Of a stretch of 64,000 nucleotides of DNA, positions 9,719 to 18,423 are shown one piece after another. The stretch comes from Mesorhizobium huakuii. GTDB lineage: Bacteria > Pseudomonadota > Alphaproteobacteria > Rhizobiales > Rhizobiaceae. The notes below the pieces were generated by a model, which saw nothing but the letters and a program-made list of their open reading frames with translations, was not told the origin of the DNA and ran no database searches. The stretch is taken from NCBI RefSeq assembly GCF_030160235.1, contig NZ_BSNY01000071.1, positions 62,001 through 126,000 of the forward strand. Reading direction: 5' to 3'. Each line of letters begins with the position of its first letter. Position 1 is the first letter of the stretch. The position numbers and the translations under genes are program-made.

Positions 9719-10762
9719 ATGGATTTTGATGGAGGCGACGAAATTCGCTTCGAGCGCTTGGGCAGGGCCGGTGTCGTCACGCTGACGCGGCCGCAGGCGC
9801 TCAATGCCGTCACCCATCGCATGGTCAAGGCGCTGGGCAAGGCCCTGCATGCCTGGGAGCGTGACGACGGCGTGGACCTTGTCCTGGTCAAGGCGGAGGG
9901 CAGGGCGTTTTCGGCCGGAGGCGACATCCTGCACATCTATCAGGCCGGCCGGGCTGGAAAAGCGCCGGTCGAGTTCTTCGCCGACGAGTATAGGCTCAAC
10001 GCCCATATCAACAGCTTCAAGAAGCCGTATGTGGCGCTCATCGACGGCATCGTCATGGGCGGCGGCGTCGGTATTTCCTTTCACGGCTCGCACCGGGTGA
10101 TGACCGAGAATGCCCAGTTCGCCATGCCGGAGGTCGGCATCGGCTTTTTCCCTGATGTCGGCGCCAGCCATCTGCTGCCCGACCTTGGCGGCTCCTTCGG
10201 CATGTATCTGGCCTTGACCGGCAACCGCATCCGCCATGGCGATGCGCTGTGGTCGGGGCTGGCCACCCACACCATCAAGGCCGAAGACCAGGCCAGCTTT
10301 CTTGATCGGCTGGTGCTGACCGGCGATCCGGAATCTGTGCTGCGTGGTTTCTTCGTCCCGGCAAAGCGGGAGACCGACAGGGCGGCGCTGGAAGCAATCT
10401 CCCGCCATTTCGCTCAGCCGTCGCTCCAGGATGTCATCGACAGCCTGGACCGCGCGGCGGGCGCCGACGAATTCGCGGCAAGGACGCTGGCGACGATGCG
10501 CACGCGCTCGCCGACCAGCCTTCACGTCGCCTGGCGGCAGATCTGCGCCGGGCAGACCTTGTCGATGGACGAGTGCATGAAGATGGAGTTCCGAATCCTC
10601 AACCGCATGCTTGCCGGCCACGATTTCTATGAAGGCATCCGCGCCGCCATCATCGACAAGGGATCTAAGCCGCAATGGCGGCCGGCAAGCCTCGACGCGG
10701 TCGGCGAGGCGGATGTCGAGGCCTATTTCGCCCCGCTAGGCGAACGGGAACTCGAGCTATGA
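9719..10762 (+). CDS. Enoyl-CoA hydratase/isomerase family, probable 3-hydroxyisobutyryl-CoA hydrolase
   Basis: A 347-residue crotonase-fold protein. GRAFSAGGDI and GIVMGGGVGISFHG form the oxyanion hole, and FAMPEVGIGFFPDVGASHLL is the pattern of 3-hydroxyisobutyryl-CoA hydrolases, with the catalytic Glu in PEVGIG and Asp in FPDVG. The length also fits that subgroup rather than the 260-residue hydratases. It would release 3-hydroxyisobutyrate in valine breakdown. I chose ATG 9719, behind a GGGGGAGGG stretch. The last four bases overlap the next gene (ATGA), so the two are coupled. Confidence 0.87.
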   Translation: MDFDGGDEIRFERLGRAGVVTLTRPQALNAVTHRMVKALGKALHAWERDDGVDLVLVKAEGRAFSAGGDILHIYQAGRAGKAPVEFFADEYRLNAHINSFKKPYVALIDGIVMGGGVGISFHGSHRVMTENAQFAMPEVGIGFFPDVGASHLLPDLGGSFGMYLALTGNRIRHGDALWSGLATHTIKAEDQASFLDRLVLTGDPESVLRGFFVPAKRETDRAALEAISRHFAQPSLQDVIDSLDRAAGADEFAARTLATMRTRSPTSLHVAWRQICAGQTLSMDECMKMEFRILNRMLAGHDFYEGIRAAIIDKGSKPQWRPASLDAVGEADVEAYFAPLGERELEL

Positions 10763-11181
10763 GCGAGGTGACGTCGAGACGCGTCGTGCTGCAGCCCTCG
10801 ACGGTCGAGGTGATCTTTGCCTGGTTCCAGCGCGTCATCGCGGGCTACTGCCTGCTGTTCGGCATCCTCTACTGGATCAAGCTGATCGGCTTCTATCCTG
10901 GCCCGCTGTGGCGCTTCGACCTGATGCCGGTGCACTGGCAGGTGGCGGCGGTGGTGCTCGCCGTGTTTTTCCCCTTTGCCGCGGCGGGGTTGTGGATGCT
11001 GGCCTCGTGGGGCCCCGTGATCTGGTTCATCTGCGCGATCACCGAGACCGTCATGTATGCCGGTTTCCCCGAGCTTTTCGGCCATCGGCTGCTGATAGTC
11101 ATCTCGCATGCGGCGGTGGCGCTGCTCTATATCGTCTTTCGCGTCGTCATCTGGCTGCAGAAACGCCCCATCAGGCACTAA
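10759..11181 (+). CDS. Small membrane protein of the DUF6163 type
   Basis: A 140-residue integral membrane protein with four hydrophobic stretches (about residues 16-40, 48-70, 76-95 and 108-130), starting ATG at 10759 inside the stop of the hydrolase gene. The segments GYCLLFGILYWIKLIGFYPG and MPVHWQVAAVVLAVFFPFAA match a family I recall as DUF6163 in rhizobia. No catalytic motif is visible. Coupling to the acyl-CoA hydrolase may be only genomic habit. Confidence 0.65.
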   Translation: MSEVTSRRVVLQPSTVEVIFAWFQRVIAGYCLLFGILYWIKLIGFYPGPLWRFDLMPVHWQVAAVVLAVFFPFAAAGLWMLASWGPVIWFICAITETVMYAGFPELFGHRLLIVISHAAVALLYIVFRVVIWLQKRPIRH

Positions 11182-11300
11182 GCCGTTGAGGGCATTGACG
11201 ACTTGGCAAACGCTCGGATTGAGCCCTGCGATGACTGCCTAAGCCTTTAGGTTAATTATCCTTACTCGGGTGACCGTTCGTTAAGCCTCTTCCGAAACCT

Positions 11301-11312
11301 CTTACCGGTAAG
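11301..11312. promoter_or_regulatory. 12-bp palindrome upstream of ldtR
   Basis: CTTACCGGTAAG is a perfect palindrome about 108 bases before the ldtR start, in a 238-base region that is AT-richer than its surroundings. It is a candidate operator for LdtR itself or another dimeric regulator; this is inference from symmetry and position. Confidence 0.35.
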
Positions 11313-11419
11313 CTCTTGTTAGCCCTAGCGTTTAAGTCGAATTTTATGAGTATTCGATAGTGTCGCGATCAAGGTGAAAAACAAAAAATCACCAGGGCGA
11401 CAAACGAGAGGCAAAGACA

Positions 11420-11935
11420 ATGATCAATTCGCGTCCGGCGGCGAAGACCGCCAACGTTTCCGACGACCGCCGCGAGGCTATCCGCTCGCTGTACATGGAA
11501 TCGCTGCAACTCGTCGAGCGGCTGCACCGCCGTCTGCTTGATGTGATCAAGGACGAATTCGACCGCAATGGCCGTTCCGACATCAACGCCATCCAGGCGC
11601 TGCTGCTCTTCAACATCGGCAATTCCGAGCTGACCGCCGGCGAGCTGCGCTCGCGTGGCTACTATCTCGGCTCGAACGTCTCCTACAACCTGAAGAAGCT
11701 GGTCGATCTCGGCTTCATCAACCACCAGCGCTCGCGCATCGACCGTCGTTCGGTCCGCGTCTCGCTGACCCCGAAGGGCAACGAGGTGGCCGAGGTCGTC
11801 GCCGGTCTCTATGAGCGCCATGTCGGCTCGATCGAGCAGGTCGGCGGCATCAACACCGACGAGTTCAAGCAGATGAATCGTGCCTTGCAGCGGCTCGACC
11901 GCTTCTGGAACGACACCATCGCCTACCGGATGTAA
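11420..11935 (+). CDS. ldtR: MarR-family transcriptional regulator LdtR
   Basis: A 171-residue winged-helix MarR protein. Helices around residues 25-60 are followed by the HTH segment TAGELRSRGYYLGSNVSYNLKK (about 73-94) and the wing RSRIDRRSVRVSLTPKG (about 105-121). The wording matches LdtR, described in Liberibacter and Sinorhizobium as controlling an L,D-transpeptidase gene and osmotic stress tolerance. Such a transpeptidase gene lies 1 kb downstream here, which strengthens the name. A strong terminator ends the gene at 11998-12027, so it is probably transcribed alone. Confidence 0.88.
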   Translation: MINSRPAAKTANVSDDRREAIRSLYMESLQLVERLHRRLLDVIKDEFDRNGRSDINAIQALLLFNIGNSELTAGELRSRGYYLGSNVSYNLKKLVDLGFINHQRSRIDRRSVRVSLTPKGNEVAEVVAGLYERHVGSIEQVGGINTDEFKQMNRALQRLDRFWNDTIAYRM

Positions 11936-11997
11936 GCCATCCACGAACGGCAGCCGCGCCGCAGAAGCACGGCCCGAACAGCGACCTTCAGTCAGGG

Positions 11998-12027
11998 GCC
12001 GGTGCCGAAAAGCACCGGCTCTTTTTC
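11998..12027 (+). terminator. Rho-independent terminator of ldtR
   Basis: GCCGGTGC at 11998-12005 pairs with GCACCGGC at 12012-12019 around CGAAAA, followed by TCTTTTTCTT. Confidence 0.85.
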
Positions 12028-12162
12028 TTGTCGTGGACAGCCGGCAGTTCGGGTGGCCCGTCGCTTGACCGATGCAGCACCTGAAGCCGGCAAGCGGCGG
12101 CTTCCGCTGCACGCTTTGTTTTCGCCTTCACAATGCCTAATGTCGCCAAGAAAGGGGCCATG

Positions 12163-12546
12163 ATGGGTCGGAGGAGCTGCTGCAAAATCTGTTCGGTTGC
12201 CGCGGTGCTCATGCTGGCACCGGGAATGGCCTCCGCGCAGGAGTGGTGGAAAGATTCCTTCGCCATCGAAGGCAGCAGCCCCTGCGACAACAATGATTCC
12301 AGGGTGACCTTCACCGACAAGTCGGTGGACATGTGGGAAGTTGGATGCACCCTCGACAGGGTCCAGAAGCTCAGGGGCCTGGACGCCGTCATCCTGGACA
12401 TGACCTGCTCGGATGATGAGCAGAGTGTCGAGAAGAGACGCGCGCTGTTGCTCAAGCTCGATGACAACAAGATATTGCGGTATCCCGAGTACCAGGTGCT
12501 GCAACGGTGTTCGGAGCTGGAGGCCAAGACCGGGTCAAAGCCCTGA
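12163..12546 (+). CDS. Small exported protein between ldtR and ldtP
   Basis: About 127 residues with a signal peptide (CKICSVAAVLMLAPGMASAQ, cleavage near the ASA-Q site). The mature part has cysteines in SSPCDNND, EVGCTLD, DMTCSDDE and LQRCSEL, which could form two disulfides in the periplasm. AAAGGGG lies 5 bases before ATG 12163; an ATG one codon earlier is nearly equal. No family recognised. Its place between LdtR and the transpeptidase hints at a cell-wall role, but there is no direct evidence. Confidence 0.65.
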   Translation: MGRRSCCKICSVAAVLMLAPGMASAQEWWKDSFAIEGSSPCDNNDSRVTFTDKSVDMWEVGCTLDRVQKLRGLDAVILDMTCSDDEQSVEKRRALLLKLDDNKILRYPEYQVLQRCSELEAKTGSKP

Positions 12547-12893
12547 TCCTGCCGATAGAACAGTGCGGCTCCCGGGCGCTGCATTCCCACTATGACGCCG
12601 CGGCGATGACGCGGCTCATGGTCAGGTACCGAAAAAGCACGCACATTTCTTTTCGTGCGGGCGGCCGAAGCAAATTGCGGGCCAAGGCCACGTTGCCGCC
12701 ATATTCCAATGGAACCGAGGATGCCGGTGATGCTGTGGTCAAGGCCGTGCGTTCACCCGGAACTTGTATCGTGCGTCGCGCGTTTGTAGCCGAACCGATG
12801 CGGACATGGTTGGCTAATTGTTAAGATTGCCAACTCTAGAGTGCGGGCAAAATCGCCCCTTGATCGAATGCTACAGGAATGTCTGGAACGTCC
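12547..12893. other. Leader region of ldtP with an inverted repeat
   Basis: These 347 bases hold no convincing gene. At 12809-12834 GTTGGC and GCCAAC form an inverted repeat with a 14-base AT-rich spacer (taattgttaagatt) about 60 bases before the transpeptidase start. This is where a promoter and LdtR operator would be expected. An open frame of 105 codons at 12507-12824 has no ribosome site and looks like chance. Confidence 0.4.
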
Positions 12894-14147
12894 ATGAGAA
12901 CCAGCCGCCGTTTTTTCCTTTCCGGAGCCTCGTTGCTCGCCGCCGCCATGGTGGCCGGCCGTGCGAGCGCGCAGGATGTGATCGGGGATATCCTGAAATC
13001 CTCGGCCCGCGGCAATTGGGACGACCAGTTTGACGCCCGCGCCAGCGAAGGCGGCAAGGTGGCCTCGACGCTGCCGATCTTCAGCCCGCAGACCGTTGCG
13101 TTCACCGAGCAGGCGGTCGCGCAGTATCAGAATATTGTCGGGCAGGGCGGCTGGGTAGAAGTTCCCGCGACAAAGAAACTGGAACTCGGCGTCGATGACC
13201 CGGACGTGGTGCCGTTGCGCAAGCGCCTGATGGTCGCGGGCGATCTGTCGCAGAGCGCCGGCATTTCGACGGCCTTCGATTCCTATGTCGACTCGGCGGT
13301 CAAGCGGTTCCAGTTGCGCCATGGCTTGCCTGCTGACGGCTCCATGGGCAAATACACCTATGCGGCGATGAATGTTTCGGCGCAGGTTCGGCTCGGCCAG
13401 TTGCAGACCAATCTGCAGCGGCTGAAGGAGAAGGCCGGCACGCTGGGCAGCCGTTACGTGCTGGTCGACATTCCGGCCGCCCAGATCGAGGCGGTCGAGA
13501 ATGACCGTGTCGTGCTGCGCCACACCGCTATCGTCGGCAAGATCGATCGCCAGACGCCTATCGTCAATTCCAAGATCAACGAGATCATCGTCAATCCGTA
13601 CTGGAACGCGCCGGTCTCGATCGTGCGCAAGGACATCATTCCGTTGATGCGGAAGGATCCCAACTATCTGAAGAACAGCCATATCCGCCTGTTCGCGCCG
13701 GATGGCAGCGAGGTCGATCCGATGAATGTCGACTGGTCGACGGATGATGCGGCCAAGTACAGGTTCCGCCAGGATCCCGGTTCGGAAAACGCCATGGCGT
13801 CGGTCAAGATCAACTTCCCGAGCCCGGACGGCGTCTACATGCACGACACGCCGCAGCAGAGCCTGTTCGGCAAGATGATGCGCTTCGATTCCTCGGGCTG
13901 CGTGCGCGTCCAGAACGTGCGCGATCTCGTCACATGGATCCTGCGCGACACGCCCGGCTGGGACCGCCAGCATTTCGAGGCCGCGATCAAGACCGGCCAG
14001 AACACGCCGATCCAGGTCACCAACCCGGTACCGGTGCACTTCCTCTATCTCTCGGCCTGGTCGACCGGACCCGGCGTCGTCCAGTTCCGCGACGACGTAT
14101 ACGCGCTGGACGGCGCCAGCGAACTGCAGATCACATCTTCGCTCTAA
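12894..14147 (+). CDS. ldtP: L,D-transpeptidase (YkuD family), LdtP-like
   Basis: A 417-residue periplasmic enzyme that makes 3-3 cross-links or attaches proteins to peptidoglycan. The N-terminus has a twin-arginine type signal (SRRFFLSGASLLAAAMVAG). A peptidoglycan-binding repeat lies near residues 110-150 (SYVDSAVKRFQLRHGLPADG), then a YkuD catalytic domain with INEIIVNPYWNAP, VYMHDTP and the cysteine motif FDSSGCVRVQN near residue 340. I took ATG 12894 with GGA at a normal distance; ATG 12879 adds five residues. Probably controlled by LdtR. A terminator follows at once. Confidence 0.92.
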   Translation: MRTSRRFFLSGASLLAAAMVAGRASAQDVIGDILKSSARGNWDDQFDARASEGGKVASTLPIFSPQTVAFTEQAVAQYQNIVGQGGWVEVPATKKLELGVDDPDVVPLRKRLMVAGDLSQSAGISTAFDSYVDSAVKRFQLRHGLPADGSMGKYTYAAMNVSAQVRLGQLQTNLQRLKEKAGTLGSRYVLVDIPAAQIEAVENDRVVLRHTAIVGKIDRQTPIVNSKINEIIVNPYWNAPVSIVRKDIIPLMRKDPNYLKNSHIRLFAPDGSEVDPMNVDWSTDDAAKYRFRQDPGSENAMASVKINFPSPDGVYMHDTPQQSLFGKMMRFDSSGCVRVQNVRDLVTWILRDTPGWDRQHFEAAIKTGQNTPIQVTNPVPVHFLYLSAWSTGPGVVQFRDDVYALDGASELQITSSL

Positions 14148-14166
14148 ACGATTGATAATCTTGATG

Positions 14167-14196
14167 AAAGGCCGCTCGAAGGGGCGGCCTTTTGTT
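14167..14196 (+). terminator. Rho-independent terminator of ldtP
   Basis: AAAGGCCGC at 14167-14175 pairs with GCGGCCTTT at 14184-14192, followed by TGTTT. On the other strand it can serve the convergent luxR-type gene. Confidence 0.8.
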
Positions 14197-14207
14197 TGCG
14201 GGGAGCG

Positions 14208-14933
14208 TTAGATCAGCCGCTGGTTGACCAGCCGCGCCACCGCTTGCGCGCGGTTGACGGCACCGAGTTTGCGCCTGGCATTGTCGACATGGAAGCGCAC
14301 CGTCGCTTCGGCAATGCCGAGAATGACCGAGATTTCCCAATCCGTCTTGCCTTCGGCGACAAGCGCCAGGTTGTCGCGCTCGCGCACCGTCAACCGCACG
14401 GTGGCGGTGGGCGGGGGCGTCGTCAGGCTCATCAGCCGTTCCGTCAGCACGAGGCCGGCCATCTGGATGGCAAAGCTCTCTTCATCCGTGAAGTCGCGTT
14501 TTTGGAAGCCGAGATGCAGCGAGGCTATGGCGCCGTCTGCGCCATAGGAGGTGGAACACAGGGCGTCGTTGATCGCGGCTTCGCCGAGCGCCTCCCAGTA
14601 GGTACCAAACTGCGCGCTGCCGCGCGGGGCAAAGTCGGAGAAGCGGTAGCGCGTGCGGCTTTCGCGGATAGCGCCCAGCAGCGGATTGCACTCGAAGCAG
14701 ACATAGTCGAATGCCGGGCTGCCCGGCCAGTCCGCCGGCGCCAGTCGCGTGATGAAGCCGCCGGCCGCCCAATGGCTGGCCGATGTCAGCGTCGCTGTCG
14801 GTCTTCGGTAGAGGCGGGTCTGCAGATAGGAAGCGCCGAAGCTTTCCATTGCCGCGAAATAAGCGGTGCTCGCTTCCTCGGCCGTTTCCGACGCCAGCGC
14901 CGGTTCGGCATGTGCCATGATCCGTGACAGCAT
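14208..14933 (-). CDS. LuxR-family regulator, solo type with an altered autoinducer domain
   Basis: About 241 residues. The C-terminal HTH is typical: LTVRERDNLALVAEGKTDWE, then SVILGIAEATVRFHVDNARRKLGAVNRAQAVA. The N-terminal part aligns in pattern with the autoinducer-binding domain (FDYVCFECNPLLGAIRESRTRYRF), but the usual Asp-Pro is Asn-Pro and the Trp/Tyr ligand residues are not in place. No luxI is nearby. It may bind another ligand or none. Start ATG 14933 has a G-rich stretch about 10 bases upstream; an ATG five codons later is possible. Confidence 0.75.
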   Translation of the reverse strand: MLSRIMAHAEPALASETAEEASTAYFAAMESFGASYLQTRLYRRPTATLTSASHWAAGGFITRLAPADWPGSPAFDYVCFECNPLLGAIRESRTRYRFSDFAPRGSAQFGTYWEALGEAAINDALCSTSYGADGAIASLHLGFQKRDFTDEESFAIQMAGLVLTERLMSLTTPPPTATVRLTVRERDNLALVAEGKTDWEISVILGIAEATVRFHVDNARRKLGAVNRAQAVARLVNQRLI

Positions 14934-15178
14934 CGATCGAACCCCCGTTCGCCAGCCGTGATGCAGCGTGGCACAGCCGTATGTCAGCCGCAAGGCAGCA
15001 GCCCGGTGCAAGCCGTCAGTCAACCCCGCTTTGCGCTGGCGCCAGGTGCCGGCCTTTTTTCTGCTATCCGCTTGATGCGGCCATCCGGGCTGCTGCCTGT
15101 CGGCCATAGCCGTCCCGGCGTTGTCTGGACGCGAGGCCGACGATTGCGCATGGTTCGCCAAACAGCCGGAATCGTGCC

Positions 15179-16822
15179 ATGCAAGCCGCCATCTTTGTCC
15201 TCGTCGTGCTCGTCTTCGTCGCCGTTTCCGGCGCGCTGGTGCGGCTTGTGCGGGTGCCGCTGCCGGTTCTGCAGATCGCGATAGGGGCTGTCCTTGCCTG
15301 GCCGGTGCGCGGCATTCATGTCGAGATCGATCCGGAACTGTTCCTGCTGGTGTTCATTCCGCCGCTGCTGTTCAGCGACGCCTTCGGCGCGCCCAAGCGC
15401 GAGCTGATGGCATTGCGCGGACCGATCCTCGACCTTGCCATCGGCCTCGTCTTCTTCACCATTGTCGGTTTCGGCTATGCCTTGCACTGGCTGGTGCCGA
15501 GCATTCCGCTGGTCGTAGCCTTCGCGCTCGCGGCAGTGCTGTCTCCGACCGATGCGGTGGCCGTCTCCTCGATCGTCGACAGGAACGTCGTTCCGGCGCG
15601 GTTGATGCATATTCTGGAAGGTGAGTCCCTGCTCAACGATGCGTCGGGTCTGGTCATGTTCCGTTTTGCCGTCGCGGCGGCATTGACCGGCAGTTTTTCC
15701 TTTGCCGCCGCTTCGCTGAGTTTTCTCTATGCCGTGGCGGTCGGTATCCTGGCCGGCGTGGCGGCCCTGTTCGTCGCCGCCAAGGCGCTGCGGCTCTTGA
15801 ATCGCATCGGTGGCGTGCCGGCCGAGGCGCAGGTGCTGATCACCATCCTGCTTCCTTTCGTCGCCTATCTCGGCGCCGAGCACTTCGGGGCCTCGGGCAT
15901 CCTCGCCGCTGTGGCCGCCGGTCTCTTGACCGGGAGCACTGGCATATTCCGCTTTCTCGGCGTCTCGGCGCGCATGCAGACGATCTCGCTCTGGACGACG
16001 TTTTCCTTCGTTTTCAACGGCGCGCTGTTCATCGTGCTTGGCCTGCAGCTTCCCGAAATCATCCGCAAGGTGCCGCCCGAGCTGTCCAGCCGCCATTGGC
16101 TTCTGGAGCCGGTCTTGACGGTTCTGCTGCTGACCCTTTGCCTGATCGCGCTCCGCTTCGTCTGGATCTGGATTGGCGACATCACGGCCGGTTTTGCCGC
16201 GCGGCTCGGCAAGCGGAAGGCCGAACCGTTCGGCCTGCGCGTGCGGCTGGCCGGTTCGGTGGCGGGCGTACGCGGCGCCATCACGCTGGCCGGCATATTG
16301 TCGCTGCCGCTGGCCTTGCAGGACGGTTCGCCGTTCCCGGCGCGGGACCTGGTCATCTTCCTCGCCGCCGGTGTCATCATCTGCTCGCTGGTGATCGCCA
16401 GCCTGGCCTTGCCGGTGATCGCGCGCGGGCTGGTCGAGCCCGGCGAAGACGCCGGCGCCGCCGAGGAACGCATGGCGCGCGTTGGCGCGGCGAAGGCGGC
16501 GATCGCCCACCTCGAAAGCATCGCACAGACGGATGAAGAGGAGGGCGATGTGCCCGGCCTCAAGCTCGCCGCCGCCAACGGCATTGTCGCTGCCTACCAG
16601 CGCCGCATCGCGGCATCCGACGAGGCCGACGAGGCGCGCGCCGAGATGCGCGAGGCGGGAAGGCTGGAGATCGATCTGAGGCTCTCCGGTATCGCCGCCG
16701 AGCGCGACGCCTTGCGCGCCATGCTTCGCCGCGGCGAGATCAACGACCACACCGCGCGGGCGCTGTTCACCGAGATCACCCTCACGGAAGCTCTTTTGAG
16801 CGGCAGGCAGACACGGAAATAG
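15179..16822 (+). CDS. Na+/H+ antiporter, CPA1 (NhaP/YjcE) type
   Basis: A 547-residue membrane protein with about 12 hydrophobic spans in the first 410 residues and a hydrophilic, partly helical C-terminal tail of about 130 residues. The CPA1 core is visible: VLSPTDAVAVSSIVDRNVVP and LEGESLLNDASGLV, where the ND pair carries the ion-binding Asp, and GVRGAITLAGILSLP. It exchanges Na+ (or K+) for H+ across the inner membrane. It starts at ATG 15179 and stands alone; the tail ends 20 bases before the glyA leader. Confidence 0.92.
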   Translation: MQAAIFVLVVLVFVAVSGALVRLVRVPLPVLQIAIGAVLAWPVRGIHVEIDPELFLLVFIPPLLFSDAFGAPKRELMALRGPILDLAIGLVFFTIVGFGYALHWLVPSIPLVVAFALAAVLSPTDAVAVSSIVDRNVVPARLMHILEGESLLNDASGLVMFRFAVAAALTGSFSFAAASLSFLYAVAVGILAGVAALFVAAKALRLLNRIGGVPAEAQVLITILLPFVAYLGAEHFGASGILAAVAAGLLTGSTGIFRFLGVSARMQTISLWTTFSFVFNGALFIVLGLQLPEIIRKVPPELSSRHWLLEPVLTVLLLTLCLIALRFVWIWIGDITAGFAARLGKRKAEPFGLRVRLAGSVAGVRGAITLAGILSLPLALQDGSPFPARDLVIFLAAGVIICSLVIASLALPVIARGLVEPGEDAGAAEERMARVGAAKAAIAHLESIAQTDEEEGDVPGLKLAAANGIVAAYQRRIAASDEADEARAEMREAGRLEIDLRLSGIAAERDALRAMLRRGEINDHTARALFTEITLTEALLSGRQTRK

Positions 16823-16931
16823 GACCGGCGATGCTCAGGGGCTGCGGATTTGCAGTCTCTGCCGCAAACCGGCCAGCAAATTTCGCGCCGCAAACGTGGC
16901 GGGTCGAAAACAACTGTGTTAATGGCGCGGC

Positions 16932-16982
16932 AATGCGTGTCGCCCAAAAGTGTGCAGCGGTTTTGGGGCAACGATAAGCATA
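16932..16982. repeat. Rhizobial palindromic repeat in the glyA leader
   Basis: tgcgtgtcgcCCAAAA and TTTTGGGGcaacgataagca face each other across gtgtgcagcgg, forming an imperfect inverted repeat of a type that recurs in Mesorhizobium intergenic DNA. It ends about 34 bases before glyA, so it is part of the leader. No riboswitch pattern was seen in the 193-base gap. Confidence 0.5.
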
Positions 16983-17015
16983 AACAAATTGCCCCGAACC
17001 GGAGGATTTCAGGCC

Positions 17016-18329
17016 ATGGCAACAGCAGCGGCAGCGTCGAACAAATTCGAATCCTTCTTCGAAACCACGCTGGAAGACGCCGATCCGGAGATTTTCGGCG
17101 CCATCCGCAACGAGCTTGGCCGCCAGCGCCACGAGATCGAGCTGATCGCCTCGGAAAACATCGTTTCCCGCGCGGTGCTCGAGGCGCAGGGGTCGATCAT
17201 GACCAACAAATACGCCGAGGGCTATCCGGGCAAGCGCTACTATGGCGGCTGCCAGTTCGTCGACGTGGCCGAGGAACTGGCCATCGAACGGGCGAAGAAG
17301 CTGTTCGGCTGCAATTTCGCCAACGTCCAGCCGAACTCCGGCAGCCAGATGAACCAGGCGGTGTTCCTGGCGCTGCTGCAGCCCGGCGACACCTTCATGG
17401 GCCTCGACCTCAACTCCGGTGGCCATCTCACCCATGGCTCGCCGGTCAACATGAGCGGCAAGTGGTTCAAGGTCGTCTCCTACGGCGTGCGCAAGGAAGA
17501 CCATCTGCTCGACATGGACGCGATCGAAAAGACCGCGCATGAGACCAAGCCGAAGCTGATCCTGGCCGGCGGCACCGCCTATTCGCGCATCTGGGACTGG
17601 AAGCGCTTTCGCGAGATCGCGGATGCGGTCGGCGCCTATCTGATGGTCGATATGGCGCATATTGCGGGCCTCGTCGCCGGCGGCGTGCATCCCTCGCCAT
17701 TGCCGCACGCCCATGTGGTGACGACCACCACGCACAAGTCGCTGCGCGGCCCGCGCGGCGGCATGATCCTGTGCAACGATGAGGACATTGCCAAGAAGAT
17801 GAACTCGGCGGTGTTCCCCGGCCTGCAGGGCGGCCCGCTGATGCATGTCATCGCAGCCAAGGCCGTGGCCTTCGGCGAGGCGTTGAAGCCGAGCTTCAAG
17901 GTCTATGCCGAAAGCGTGGCCGCCAACGCCAAGGCGCTGGCTTCGAGCCTCAAGGAGACAGGCCTCGATATCGTCTCAGGCGGCACGGACAACCATCTGA
18001 TGCTGGTCGATTTGCGCCCCAAGAACGCCACCGGCAAGCGCGCCGAGGCAGCCCTTGGCCGCGCCAACATCACCTGCAACAAGAACGGCATTCCCTTCGA
18101 CCCGGAAAAGCCCTTCGTCACCTCGGGCGTGCGCCTCGGCACGCCGGCCGGCACCACGCGCGGCTTCGGCCAGGCCGAATTCCGCGAGATCGGCAAGCTG
18201 ATCGCCGAAGTGCTGGATGGCCTCAAGGTCGCCAATTCGGACGAGGGCAATGCCTCGGTCGAGGCGGCGGTCAAGGCCAAGGTCGTGGCGCTGACCGATC
18301 GTTTTCCGCTCTATCCCTATCTCGGCTGA
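17016..18329 (+). CDS. glyA: Serine hydroxymethyltransferase
   Basis: A 437-residue PLP enzyme that converts serine and tetrahydrofolate to glycine and methylene-tetrahydrofolate. The PLP lysine is Lys241 in [16 protein letters not shown]. Also visible are the N-terminal [22 protein letters not shown], the active-site GGHLTHGS, and [12 protein letters not shown] with the Asp that contacts the PLP nitrogen. Start ATG 17016 follows GGAGG at 17001-17005; the frame stays open upstream without family similarity. It is a single gene, followed by a GC-rich hairpin before the next gene. Confidence 0.97.
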   Translation: MATAAAASNKFESFFETTLEDADPEIFGAIRNELGRQRHEIELIASENIVSRAVLEAQGSIMTNKYAEGYPGKRYYGGCQFVDVAEELAIERAKKLFGCNFANVQPNSGSQMNQAVFLALLQPGDTFMGLDLNSGGHLTHGSPVNMSGKWFKVVSYGVRKEDHLLDMDAIEKTAHETKPKLILAGGTAYSRIWDWKRFREIADAVGAYLMVDMAHIAGLVAGGVHPSPLPHAHVVTTTTHKSLRGPRGGMILCNDEDIAKKMNSAVFPGLQGGPLMHVIAAKAVAFGEALKPSFKVYAESVAANAKALASSLKETGLDIVSGGTDNHLMLVDLRPKNATGKRAEAALGRANITCNKNGIPFDPEKPFVTSGVRLGTPAGTTRGFGQAEFREIGKLIAEVLDGLKVANSDEGNASVEAAVKAKVVALTDRFPLYPYLG

Positions 18330-18381
18330 CCGTCCTTATCGATTGACCAGGCGCGAAGCGTCATCTTTTATCCGCCGGCGG

Positions 18382-18407
18382 TGCGCCACCCCTGATCGGG
18401 TGGCGCA
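18382..18407. other. Strong hairpin between glyA and the next gene
   Basis: TGCGCCACCC at 18382-18391 pairs perfectly with GGGTGGCGCA at 18398-18407 around CTGATC. There is no T-run, so it is not a standard terminator. It ends 7 bases before the GGAG of the following gene and could protect the glyA transcript end or affect translation of that gene. Confidence 0.45.
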
Positions 18408-18423
18408 TGGAACTGGAGAAACG

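Noticed and set aside
12507-12824. 105-codon frame between the secreted protein and ldtP
   Set aside because: No ribosome site, overlaps the previous gene, and ends in the likely promoter region.
15020-16750. 576-codon minus-strand open frame across the antiporter gene
   Set aside because: Shadow of a high-G+C membrane-protein gene; very rich in Gln, Arg and Asp without domains.
16823-17015. Glycine riboswitch before glyA
   Set aside because: No conserved aptamer bases were found; the gap holds a rhizobial repeat instead.
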